Source: Candidatus Thorarchaeota archaeon
GTDB lineage: Archaea > Asgardarchaeota > Thorarchaeia > Thorarchaeales > Thorarchaeaceae
DNA: 64,000 bases
Reading direction: 5' to 3'
Assembly (NCBI GenBank): GCA_003345545.1
Contig: PRDH01000019.1
Span: forward strand, 1-64,000
Position numbers and translations under genes: made by a program. Below the pieces are notes generated by a model. The model was not told where the DNA came from and did not search any database. It was given only the letters and a program-made list of their open reading frames with translations. Of the stretch, positions 49,021 through 57,902 are shown one piece after another (positions within the stretch are counted from its first letter, which is position 1; each line of letters starts with the position of its first letter).

Positions 49021-51468
49021 TTGATGGCAAGTTCTTGGGTACTTAAGACACGACAGGCAAGCGAGGCTGGCAAAGAGATCCTGCTGCGGGAGGCTCTTGT
49101 TGCTCATATGCGAAGTACGAGAGACAGGCAGCTCTTCACTGGGATATTGACTGAAACTCGGCCGCTAAAGGACGTCTTTTCGTTTTTTGCATCTTTCTAT
49201 CTGCACAGCTATCAGGGAATAAGATTGCTAGAGGCCGCAGAATCTCCTGAACTTACTGCTGATGGTAAAGATGACCTTGGTCAAGAGGAACGCCATCAAT
49301 TGGAGCTAGAAGTGCGTAAGCTCTTTGGCGATAAGCAACGTGAGGAGATTCACACAACGCGTATCATGAGTGAACTCGCGATACGTTTCTGTGATGAATT
49401 GGGAGGCAAGCTGTCTTCCTCCCCAGATCTGCGCGAGAAGGTGCTCTCTCTCCTAAATGAGTATCTTCAGAGAATTCCATCAGAGTACTCTCCTAATCAC
49501 GACATTGACTTCGTTGTTGAAGTCACTGGCTGGGGTACACAATGGCGTGATGAGCTCTACACGAAGGCGTCAGGATTGAAAGAGAGTGCGCTCTCGTTGA
49601 GAGAGGAGTTATTGAGAGACCATCCTTCAGAAGTGCCTGAAACAACCGTCCTAAGAATGGGTCTTGAACGCATCCATGGTCGAGCTGAGTTTGCAAGGGG
49701 TCGGCTATCTGATGCTATTATTCCTTCTCGCAATTGGGATGGTATTGCAGATGCCATCATTGGACGTTTCTGCAGGGATGCGGACGAAGTCAAGTGTCTG
49801 AAGCAAGCACATGAAATCCGACTCGCCCTGCTGAAGGCAGTTGAAGAGAAGTACGATACGCCTACTACGATCGAGGACTATGAGCAAAGGCTAGGATCTG
49901 TTGTCGCCGGTCCAATCGCTGACATCCTGTCCTCTGATTCATCTCTGGTACTAGGCATATTATCCAGTCTTCTTGCTATTGATTCAGATGAACTGAAGGC
50001 GCAGCTTCGTCGGAAGGGTATTGACGATTTGTCCATCATTGGAGAAGGCCTAAGAGCGCTCGCAGATGTTGTTGAAGACGCCCCATCAGGTCCACAGATC
50101 AGCAAGCAAGAGATGGAGCTCCTTGAGCGTTCTCTGAAGACTCTAGAGAAGCTTGAGCACACTCTCGAACATCCGGTGAAAGGACTGTTGAAGGCTCGGG
50201 GCCTTCGAGCCTCAGAACTTGACAAGATTTCCGTGGATCTCCTTGTTAAGGATCGGAAAAGCTTGGTGGGGATTGAAGTTGAGGTTCTTGATGAGTTGGC
50301 TAAGAAGATGCGAGTTCCGCCTCCGGAAGAGGTCAAGAGGCTTGTTGAAATACGGGGCCAAGTAAAAAGTGGCGCCTTAAGTACGCTGGGCATATCTTCA
50401 GCCCGTGATTTTAGCAGACAACGCGTCGAGGAAGAAACAGTCAGGTCAATCAAACTTGACATAATCTGGCACCTCACGACTAGCATTCTAACAAACCTCA
50501 CTAGGATAGTTGAGTCCTATATTCGGTCGAAGCAAGACCTGCTTCGTGTCAAGGCACTATTGAAGAGTATATACGAAGACACAGACCCAAGTCTGCAGTT
50601 TCTAAGAGAAGAGATTCTGGTTGATTTGGCTGCCATGCGTATCCATGAGTTTAAGGTAGTACACCCTGAACTTGATACAGCAAATATCTGCACATGGATG
50701 CATGCACGTCTCTCGAGTAAGGATATGACGGCTGCACGAAAGGATCTTGATGCTACTCCGAGTCCTGCTTTCGAGGGTATTATCGACAAGCCGCTTGAGA
50801 TGAGTGGTCTAGAGTATGATAACTATGCTATTGCCTTTGATATAATGCAGCGTTTCTTGAAACAGGAGCGCCTCGAAAAGCTTGCCAAAGATGAGTACGC
50901 GTTTGAAACCAAGCAAAAAGAGCAAATCCTCCTCGAGTCAAAACGGGAGTCTCTCGATGTTCTGACGTACTTGCATAACAAGGCTCAGACCGTGTTTCGT
51001 GCCATAGGCCGTGTAGGAACCAAGGGTCTGGAATGGTCTCAGAGCGATACCTCAAAGTGTTCTAACCTACTGGCATACTACATCAAAACTGGTCGTGGAA
51101 GGCTCATCTGTTCTGCATGTGGCACTGTTTCAAAGGAGAAGAAATGCCCACAACATGGCACATCCTTCATCAAGGAAGCAAATGACATGGATAATCTAGC
51201 GATATTCATGATGAGAGCGAACTATGAAATTAAAGATGGTCTTGTTGGGAGGAGTGCTGAACAGATGCCTTGGGACAAGGCAAAATCGAGCATCGAGCGC
51301 GAAATAGGCATCCTGAAGCGAAAGGGCAAATTGACCTCAAAGGCCAATCTAAAGGAACTTCTCCCTGGAGAGATCAACTATGTGATTGGTCCTGTTATTT
51401 GCGAAATCATTGGCAAGTACTTCAACGAGTCACTAGTCTATGCAGCTCGTAGAGCCGAAGTGGCTTAA
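49021..51468 (+). CDS. Large orphan, mostly helical protein with zinc-finger-like motif
   Basis: 815 aa ORF, starts 1 nt after upstream stop (ATG at 49024); CSACGTVSKEKKCPQHG. Confidence 0.85.
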   Translation: MMASSWVLKTRQASEAGKEILLREALVAHMRSTRDRQLFTGILTETRPLKDVFSFFASFYLHSYQGIRLLEAAESPELTADGKDDLGQEERHQLELEVRKLFGDKQREEIHTTRIMSELAIRFCDELGGKLSSSPDLREKVLSLLNEYLQRIPSEYSPNHDIDFVVEVTGWGTQWRDELYTKASGLKESALSLREELLRDHPSEVPETTVLRMGLERIHGRAEFARGRLSDAIIPSRNWDGIADAIIGRFCRDADEVKCLKQAHEIRLALLKAVEEKYDTPTTIEDYEQRLGSVVAGPIADILSSDSSLVLGILSSLLAIDSDELKAQLRRKGIDDLSIIGEGLRALADVVEDAPSGPQISKQEMELLERSLKTLEKLEHTLEHPVKGLLKARGLRASELDKISVDLLVKDRKSLVGIEVEVLDELAKKMRVPPPEEVKRLVEIRGQVKSGALSTLGISSARDFSRQRVEEETVRSIKLDIIWHLTTSILTNLTRIVESYIRSKQDLLRVKALLKSIYEDTDPSLQFLREEILVDLAAMRIHEFKVVHPELDTANICTWMHARLSSKDMTAARKDLDATPSPAFEGIIDKPLEMSGLEYDNYAIAFDIMQRFLKQERLEKLAKDEYAFETKQKEQILLESKRESLDVLTYLHNKAQTVFRAIGRVGTKGLEWSQSDTSKCSNLLAYYIKTGRGRLICSACGTVSKEKKCPQHGTSFIKEANDMDNLAIFMMRANYEIKDGLVGRSAEQMPWDKAKSSIEREIGILKRKGKLTSKANLKELLPGEINYVIGPVICEIIGKYFNESLVYAARRAEVA

Positions 51469-51574
51469 ATCTTGGCTCTGTACACAAGATTCTGAGTGCA
51501 TCATGTCCCAGGCAAAATAGTGCAGTAGCGAAGCCCATTTATACCAACCTGCTCGGACTGGCATTGGTGATTTC

Positions 51575-52972
51575 ATGAGTAGATTCGTCCCAAAAGGAGT
51601 CATGCCGGCCCTCGTAACACCATTCACCAGAGATGGCGACATCAACGAAGAAGGCTTCAGACAGGTTATCGACTACACTATCAGTAAAGGTGCAACTGGA
51701 GTCGTACCAGCTGGAACGACCGGGGAATTCTCGTATATGCGTACTGAGGAGCGTAAGAAACTACTGAAGCTCACTGTGGAGTATGTTGACGGTCGCGTTC
51801 CCATTATTGCTGGCACCGGCCAAAACAGCACCAGAGCGACTGTACTCTTGACCAAGTACGCTGCAGACATCGGATGCGATGCAGCCCTCGTGATTTCACC
51901 CTACTATCTCCGGCCTGGTGACAAGGGATACTATGAGCACTATGCAACAGTGGCACGTCAAGCTGACCTGCCAGTGATTCTGTACAATCTCCCCCAATGC
52001 ACTCTCGGAGTTCTCAATTCCAATGTAGTAGAAGATCTCTCTGAGATAGACAATGTTGTTGGCATAAAGGATAGCAGCGGTAATATGCCATATCTTCTAG
52101 AATTGCTCGAGAAAGTGCACGGCAGGATAGAAGTCATAATCGGAGCTGACGAGTGCTTCCTTTCTGCAGTAGCTGCTGGAGTGAAGGCGGCGATTCTTGC
52201 TACAGCAAATCTCATTCCCCATATTTGGCTTGAAATCATGCACAAGGTCCAGAAGGGAAAGATCGAAGAGGCTGCGAAGCTGCAGAACTCTGTGCAGACA
52301 TTAGCACGTCTTATACTGAAGAACGGTGCTGCGCCTCCTATTAAGGCAGGTCTACGCATGCTGGGCATCAATGCAGGCAAGAGTAGGATGCCACTTGATA
52401 CTGGAGGCACGCTCACTCCTGAAACCAAAGAAGAAATCCGGCTTGAGCTCCAGAAACTTGGAGTCCTAGAAGAACTCAAGCATCCTTCAATCCAGCGAAG
52501 CATCCAGATATTTGAGGCATTGCTGCAGCAAGGTTTCACTATAGATGAGACGTCGAATGTCAAACAGAGCTCCGGTTCGAATAATACTGTTTCTGTGGCC
52601 ATCGCCACAGGAAGCAAGAATAGCCCTCTGGGCGGAACCTTCGTCAAGCTTCTCACAATGCCAAAAATAGGTCACGAAGCCCTCATGGTTATTCTGGAGC
52701 CCAACCTGGCTGTCCGTCCCAGTAGCATCATGTTTCCAATGAGGAGAATCGAATCGATGCGACAGGCATCCCTATTCTATGGTCCAGTTCAGTCTGGAGC
52801 TGCGCGAGCTATTGCTTCCTATCTTGAGAAAGGCAAGATTCCAAATCAGTCAATAGAAGATGATGTGATGGTCATGGCATTGGACGTTGATTTGAATTCG
52901 AAGGACCGCCGACAAGTCGTTGCAGCGACACAAGAGGCTGTTGAAAAGGCCCTAGCTGGCATATGGAGGTAG
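51575..52972 (+). CDS. DapA/NAL-superfamily aldolase fused to C-terminal formaldehyde-activating enzyme (Fae)-like domain
   Basis: DapA motifs PAGTTGEF, ISPYYLRP, ILYNLPQ, GIKDSSGN; C-terminus GHEALMVILEPNLAVRPSSIMFPM...YGPVQSGAARAIASYLEKGKIP resembles Fae. Confidence 0.9.
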   Translation: MSRFVPKGVMPALVTPFTRDGDINEEGFRQVIDYTISKGATGVVPAGTTGEFSYMRTEERKKLLKLTVEYVDGRVPIIAGTGQNSTRATVLLTKYAADIGCDAALVISPYYLRPGDKGYYEHYATVARQADLPVILYNLPQCTLGVLNSNVVEDLSEIDNVVGIKDSSGNMPYLLELLEKVHGRIEVIIGADECFLSAVAAGVKAAILATANLIPHIWLEIMHKVQKGKIEEAAKLQNSVQTLARLILKNGAAPPIKAGLRMLGINAGKSRMPLDTGGTLTPETKEEIRLELQKLGVLEELKHPSIQRSIQIFEALLQQGFTIDETSNVKQSSGSNNTVSVAIATGSKNSPLGGTFVKLLTMPKIGHEALMVILEPNLAVRPSSIMFPMRRIESMRQASLFYGPVQSGAARAIASYLEKGKIPNQSIEDDVMVMALDVDLNSKDRRQVVAATQEAVEKALAGIWR

Positions 52973-54456
52973 GCATCATGTACAGTGGTAGCTATCGTTT
53001 TCAAGGCGTCTATCCAGCGTTAGTCACACCGTTTGACGAGAACGGTGTAAATGAAAAGCAGTACAGAAACCTCATTGAGTATACGATCAAGGCCGGCGCC
53101 ACGGGTATTGTTCCCTGCGGGACAACCGGAGAATTCACCAGCATGAGGTTTGATGAAAAAGTTGAAGCCATCAGAATTGCCTGTGAAGTGGCAAAGGACC
53201 GTGTTCCCGTTCTTGCAGGGACTGGGGCTGCCTACACAGGCGATGCAATCAAGCTGACACGACGAGCTTCCGAGCTAGGAGCTTCAGGAGCTCTGGTGGT
53301 TTCTCCATACTTCTTGAGACCTTCAGACAAGGAGATATTCGAGCATTTTGAGAAGATTGCGAATAACAGCGACATTCCCATCTTCATTTATAATATCCCT
53401 CAGGTAACTGGTGTTCCCATCCATTGGACGCTTGTCGATGGTCTGCGGGAGATTGATGGAATTGCAGGACTGAAGGATTCAAGTGGTGACCTGATTAATC
53501 TGACGACAATCCTTGTTCGCAAACCCGAGAGCTTCCAAGTAGTTGTCGGTCACGATGAGGTAGCACTTCCTGCTCTCGCATCAGGTTGTGATGGGGCTAT
53601 ACTCGCAAGTGCCAACGTTTTTCCCGATAGGTACATCAAGATGCAGACTGCCTTGGCGAGTGGCTATCTCAAGGAAGCCATGATTATCCAGCGAAGCATC
53701 CAGAAGACAGTCCGCATCTTTGTGAACAGTGGTGGAGGAATGGCAATAAAGGCGGCCCTGAATATGATGGGTATCCCTGTCGGAAAGGCGAGGCCCCCTC
53801 TCCAGATTGGTGATTCTCTCAGCTATGCTGACCTTGATGAACTGAGGGCTTGCCTTGAGGATCTGCAAATGATTCCAAGAGGGCCAGTCACATTCAAGAT
53901 GAGGGGCAACTCAGTAGTTGCAGAGAACTACCCCAAGGCAGTGGGGCAAGTACCCGACACTGTGGCAGACTTGACTCTCCTTCATGGAGAGTCGTTATTC
54001 GGTTCAAATACTGAAGTGGCTCATGTCGACCTTCTCCTTGGAATAAGAGATGGCCCAATAAAGGAGGCTCTTGCCAATGCAGGAAAGATTGCTGATGACC
54101 GGCATCCGTCCAATGTGATAAAGGATCTTGAGCTCACAACTGTATTTGCTCCGACAGTGACCATCACATCTGAGAAGCACAAGAAGCTGGTCTACGATGT
54201 CGCCCAGAAGGCGGTCAAAGATGCAGTCAAGCGTACCATTACAGATATGATTATCCCAGAAGAGCTAATCCCTGACCTTGTGATTGCTGTGAATGTCTTT
54301 GTTCACCCGAGCGCAGCGAATCCAAGGCGAGTGCACATCAATAATTTCATTGCTGTTCGCCATGCCATCCGACGTGCAATTGAAGGTCGTCAGAGTGTTG
54401 ATGAGATAATCGCGCGTAAGGATTCTGCCAGGCATCCATTTGCCTATAACCCATAA
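52963..54456 (+). CDS. DapA/NAL-superfamily aldolase fused to C-terminal Fae domain (paralogue of upstream gene)
   Basis: PCGTTGEF, VSPYFLRP, FIYNIPQVTG, GLKDSSGD; C-terminus AHVDLLLGIRDGPIKEALAN...IPEELIPDLVIAVNVFVHPSA...AIRRAIEGRQSVDEIIARKDSARHPF strongly Fae-like. Confidence 0.93.
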   Translation: MEVGIMYSGSYRFQGVYPALVTPFDENGVNEKQYRNLIEYTIKAGATGIVPCGTTGEFTSMRFDEKVEAIRIACEVAKDRVPVLAGTGAAYTGDAIKLTRRASELGASGALVVSPYFLRPSDKEIFEHFEKIANNSDIPIFIYNIPQVTGVPIHWTLVDGLREIDGIAGLKDSSGDLINLTTILVRKPESFQVVVGHDEVALPALASGCDGAILASANVFPDRYIKMQTALASGYLKEAMIIQRSIQKTVRIFVNSGGGMAIKAALNMMGIPVGKARPPLQIGDSLSYADLDELRACLEDLQMIPRGPVTFKMRGNSVVAENYPKAVGQVPDTVADLTLLHGESLFGSNTEVAHVDLLLGIRDGPIKEALANAGKIADDRHPSNVIKDLELTTVFAPTVTITSEKHKKLVYDVAQKAVKDAVKRTITDMIIPEELIPDLVIAVNVFVHPSAANPRRVHINNFIAVRHAIRRAIEGRQSVDEIIARKDSARHPFAYNP

Positions 54457-54523
54457 GCCTGCTCTCAGTGTAATGTGAGGTGGTCATACGCTTGACCGTA
54501 GCATCAGTCTCTGCCAAAACATC

Positions 54524-54545
54524 ATTGGCCATTTGTTAAGTCCAC
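54524..54545 (+). repeat. 22-nt exact intergenic repeat, copy 2
   Basis: attggccatttgttaagtccac, downstream of the second DapA-Fae gene. Confidence 0.9.
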
Positions 54546-54568
54546 AAAAACTGGCATTACACTAATCA

Positions 54569-54595
54569 GAACTTCTAGGTACATCCTAGGAGTTC
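54569..54595 (+). other. Strong intergenic stem-loop (11-bp stem with one G.U, 5-nt loop)
   Basis: GAACTTCTAGG-TACAT-CCTAGGAGTTC. Confidence 0.8.
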
Positions 54596-54762
54596 CAAGA
54601 AGAGTGCGCCTTCAGAATAGCCCCTACCCCCTGTTTGGGCGCATTCCACGGTGCATTTCTGTCTGGTTCCTCTATATATACTTCAGTGTACATGTGTTGT
54701 ACAAGTCTTGCATCCCTCTTAGACTGCCGCGTCATCACCACATCCGTCGGAGTAAAACAGGA

Positions 54763-54948
54763 ATGGCTGAGAACTACATCATTCGCATTGGCGATATTCC
54801 TTCTCGGAAAATCCGCAAGAGTGTTCGCGGATTCTTGGAGGATGAAGATGTCGCTGTTGTGGTCAATGATGGACAGATATTCGACGTAGTGCTCGAAAAG
54901 AATCGGCTTGTCATGAAGTCTGACGAACTCTGGTCAGTTCAGAAATAG
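54763..54948 (+). CDS. Small hypothetical protein
   Basis: 61 aa from ATG 54763: MAENYIIRIGDIPSRKIRKSVRGFLEDEDVAVVVNDGQIFDVVLEKNRLVMKSDELWSVQK; TATA-like tctatatata at 54671-54680. Confidence 0.6.
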   Translation: MAENYIIRIGDIPSRKIRKSVRGFLEDEDVAVVVNDGQIFDVVLEKNRLVMKSDELWSVQK

Positions 54949-55213
54949 TCGCGATTTGCTCTCGAATCTCTCCCCTAAATATCTGTCCAGTCGTTGAAGT
55001 GTGGATCTCAGCCCAATTCCTACCTCATTCTTTCAAAGAAAAAGTGGCAAATCTCAGCCTGCTCTTGGCTCGTCATCGCTAATGCTCAGACAGGGGTAAC
55101 TGCCTCATCGATTGCCATCTCTACTAGCAACATCTAGCCTTATGAAAGTGTTCAAAGCTGAATCAGAATCTTCTTAGCGATAAAGCTACTCAGCCCATCT
55201 CGGTGTTGAATCC

Positions 55214-56341
55214 GTGCTAGAGTCTAGAGTGCTCTCACTTCTGAGGGATTTGGTGGCAACGAGCTCAGAAAATCCTCCTGGCCGTGAAGACAAAGTCGCC
55301 AAGGTGCTTCGCGAGCATATGGAATCGCATGGAATCGGCTGTGTGTCAGTTGGTCCAAGCAGGCGCCCAAATCTGATATTCTCAAGTCATGATGGTCGCC
55401 ACGCCGACTTGGTCATGCATGGTCATATGGATACTGTGCCTGTTGGCAGGCCAGAGAGTTGGTCTCACGATCCCTTCGGGTCGGAGATTGTTGATGGGGC
55501 GTTCTATGGAAGAGGAGCCTGTGATATGAAAGGTCCACTCGCGGCACTCGCAGAGACCCTTATCATCTATGCTGAGGAACATCATCATCAGCCTCTTCTT
55601 GTGCTCAACACGTCAGATGAGGAGAGAGTCTTTTCAGGCGCAGAAAATGTGGTCAAGAGTGGGGAACTTGCTGGGGTACGATACGGAGTCTGTGCAGAAC
55701 CCACCAATTTGCAGGTCCTTGCTGGGGAGAAGGGCCTATTCTGGTCAAGGATTGTGGCGACTGGAAAATCCGCCCATGGTTCGCGTCCGGAGCTGGGAGT
55801 GAATGCAATCAGCGCCTGCATTGACGCAATTGATGTTCTACTTTCTGATGAATACCCATATGAAAAAGACCGACTGCTAGGCAAACCCACAGTAAACGTT
55901 GGATTAATCCGAGGCGGTATCATGGTCAATGTTGTTCCAGATAGCTGCGAAGCGCAGCTGGATTTTCGGACTGCCAAAGGGCAGAGTCCCGAATCTCTCA
56001 TGAAGTTGATGAACGAACGGCTGAACTCAGCAGGCCTATCTAATCGAGTAAAAGTTGAGTATATGCATGGAAAGCCAGCGGTCTTGACACCCCATGATTC
56101 AGTCATAGTCCAAGTCGCAGTTGAGGAAGTAGAGAGAGCGACCGGAGTTCATTCCGCACTGGGAGCTGCAACATATGGCACAGACTGCTCCGTCCTGCAG
56201 ACGAAGGCTGGAATCCTCAATGTCATCTGTGGCCCCGGGATGATAGAGCATGCTCACCAGCCTGATGAGCATATCAGTCTGAATCAGTTGTACAAGGCTG
56301 TTGACGTCTTTCTAGGAATAGCTCGGAGATTCGATCAATGA
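55214..56341 (+). CDS. M20 family metallopeptidase (ArgE/DapE/succinyl-diaminopimelate desuccinylase-like)
   Basis: LVMHGHMDTVPVG, FYGRGACDMKGPLAAL, NTSDEERVFSGAENV, TYGTDCSVLQ; GTG start. Confidence 0.92.
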   Translation: MLESRVLSLLRDLVATSSENPPGREDKVAKVLREHMESHGIGCVSVGPSRRPNLIFSSHDGRHADLVMHGHMDTVPVGRPESWSHDPFGSEIVDGAFYGRGACDMKGPLAALAETLIIYAEEHHHQPLLVLNTSDEERVFSGAENVVKSGELAGVRYGVCAEPTNLQVLAGEKGLFWSRIVATGKSAHGSRPELGVNAISACIDAIDVLLSDEYPYEKDRLLGKPTVNVGLIRGGIMVNVVPDSCEAQLDFRTAKGQSPESLMKLMNERLNSAGLSNRVKVEYMHGKPAVLTPHDSVIVQVAVEEVERATGVHSALGAATYGTDCSVLQTKAGILNVICGPGMIEHAHQPDEHISLNQLYKAVDVFLGIARRFDQ

Positions 56342-56560
56342 ATTAATTCCCTACGCAATTCATCTTGGCGATAAGCAGACTATCGATGTAGCTCCGAGTC
56401 CATAAATGGCACTCACGACATCTCCCCATAGTCAGTATTCCTATTGGTTCCTTTATATCCGTCAAGAAACGTCGTAGCTATGAAACCGCAGTCTCCATCA
56501 GGGGAAGCTTTAAAGTTGGCGTTGTGTTGAAGGAGCCTGCTGCGTTGTTGTAACAGAGCA

Positions 56561-57091
56561 GTGGGGCAACCTTTGATGCAAATCACCGTACTCTTTACAG
56601 ATCCGCTATTCCTGATTGTTTTGGTTTGGATACTCGCAGCTATTGCTGCAGCAATCTGGGCGCGCCGACCAAGAACCAAAGTGGCCAAGGTCAAAGGGCC
56701 TCTGATGAAACAGATCGGGAAGATGATAGGTGAAACAGAGAAGGGTGGCAAATTATCCGTGCCTGCTGTGAGAACGAGGCAAGAGATAATCACACGCATG
56801 TTTGAATCAAAGATGGATGCAATCGGTCTAGAACCATCCAAGGATGGCGGCTATATTCCTGTATCCACAACACCTCTAGCAAGATTCCTGAAGGACCGCG
56901 GTGTGCCAGATGATACTATCGATGCGATTCTCGCCGGTCTAATGGAAGAGAAACAAGAAACCGAAGTGCGAGCCATCATTGACGCCGCAGCCGATTCGCC
57001 AGAGATTAATCTCGTTGGTAATGAATTGGACAAGGCAAAGGATCTTGCTGTGGAAGAATGGAAGAATCTCCGTGCGTCTGGGAAAGCCTAG
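56561..57091 (+). CDS. Membrane-anchored hypothetical protein
   Basis: 176 aa, one N-terminal TM then soluble helical domain. Confidence 0.6.
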   Translation: MGQPLMQITVLFTDPLFLIVLVWILAAIAAAIWARRPRTKVAKVKGPLMKQIGKMIGETEKGGKLSVPAVRTRQEIITRMFESKMDAIGLEPSKDGGYIPVSTTPLARFLKDRGVPDDTIDAILAGLMEEKQETEVRAIIDAAADSPEINLVGNELDKAKDLAVEEWKNLRASGKA

Positions 57092-57106
57092 GAGGGCAAT
57101 CGCAGA

Positions 57107-57832
57107 TTGACTGAGCTTTTGCATATGAGAGACAATTATCAAAAATCATTTGATGCTAAAGTAGTTGCATCGGGGGCAGACTATGTCACTCTCGATCGTA
57201 CTGCATTCTATCCGGAGGGTGGCGGTCAGTCCAGCGATGTTGGTGAACTCTCGGATGGTTCGCGTACCGTTCACGTAAAAGAAGTACGGAAAGTTGAGGG
57301 GGAAGTCCTCCATAAAATAGACGGACCTCCCTTTGCAAAAGGCACATCCTTGCATGGCGAAATCGACTGGAACGCTCGATACAAGTGTATGCGTTTTCAC
57401 ACTGCTCAACATATTCTCTCTCGCTATCTTCAACTGAATTACGGAGTCGAAACGGTCGGTAACAGTATCTCGTCTAACGAGAGTAGAGCCGACTATTCGC
57501 CCCTAGATTCATTTGAAGACGAGATGAAGAGAAACGTTGAAGCTGGTGTGAACGGCCTCATTCGGCGGAATATGGATGTCGAGGTTAGGTTCATGCCACG
57601 CAGTGAAGCTATCTCCTACTTGGAGCAGAGAGGATATCAAGCCCGATATCTGGAAATGGTGCCCAAGTCCGTGAAAGAGTTTCGTATACTACTCATTGGG
57701 GACTATGATGCCGCATCATGTGCTGGGACTCATGTTGCCAATACAAAAGAGATTGGCGGAATCCAAATTGGCAAGTCCAAGAATGTGGGAGCCGGCAAGC
57801 GACGCATATATTTCCAGTTGCATTCTCCCTAA
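57107..57832 (+). CDS. Alanyl-tRNA editing protein AlaX-like
   Basis: FYPEGGGQSSDVGEL, RFHTAQHILSRYL, CAGTHVANTKEIGGI. Confidence 0.93.
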   Translation: MTELLHMRDNYQKSFDAKVVASGADYVTLDRTAFYPEGGGQSSDVGELSDGSRTVHVKEVRKVEGEVLHKIDGPPFAKGTSLHGEIDWNARYKCMRFHTAQHILSRYLQLNYGVETVGNSISSNESRADYSPLDSFEDEMKRNVEAGVNGLIRRNMDVEVRFMPRSEAISYLEQRGYQARYLEMVPKSVKEFRILLIGDYDAASCAGTHVANTKEIGGIQIGKSKNVGAGKRRIYFQLHSP

Positions 57833-57902
57833 TTGGTACAAATTCATTACAGGACTAACAGTTTTATGCATCAAAAGACTGAGCATAAGTAGTGTGAGCA
57901 TA

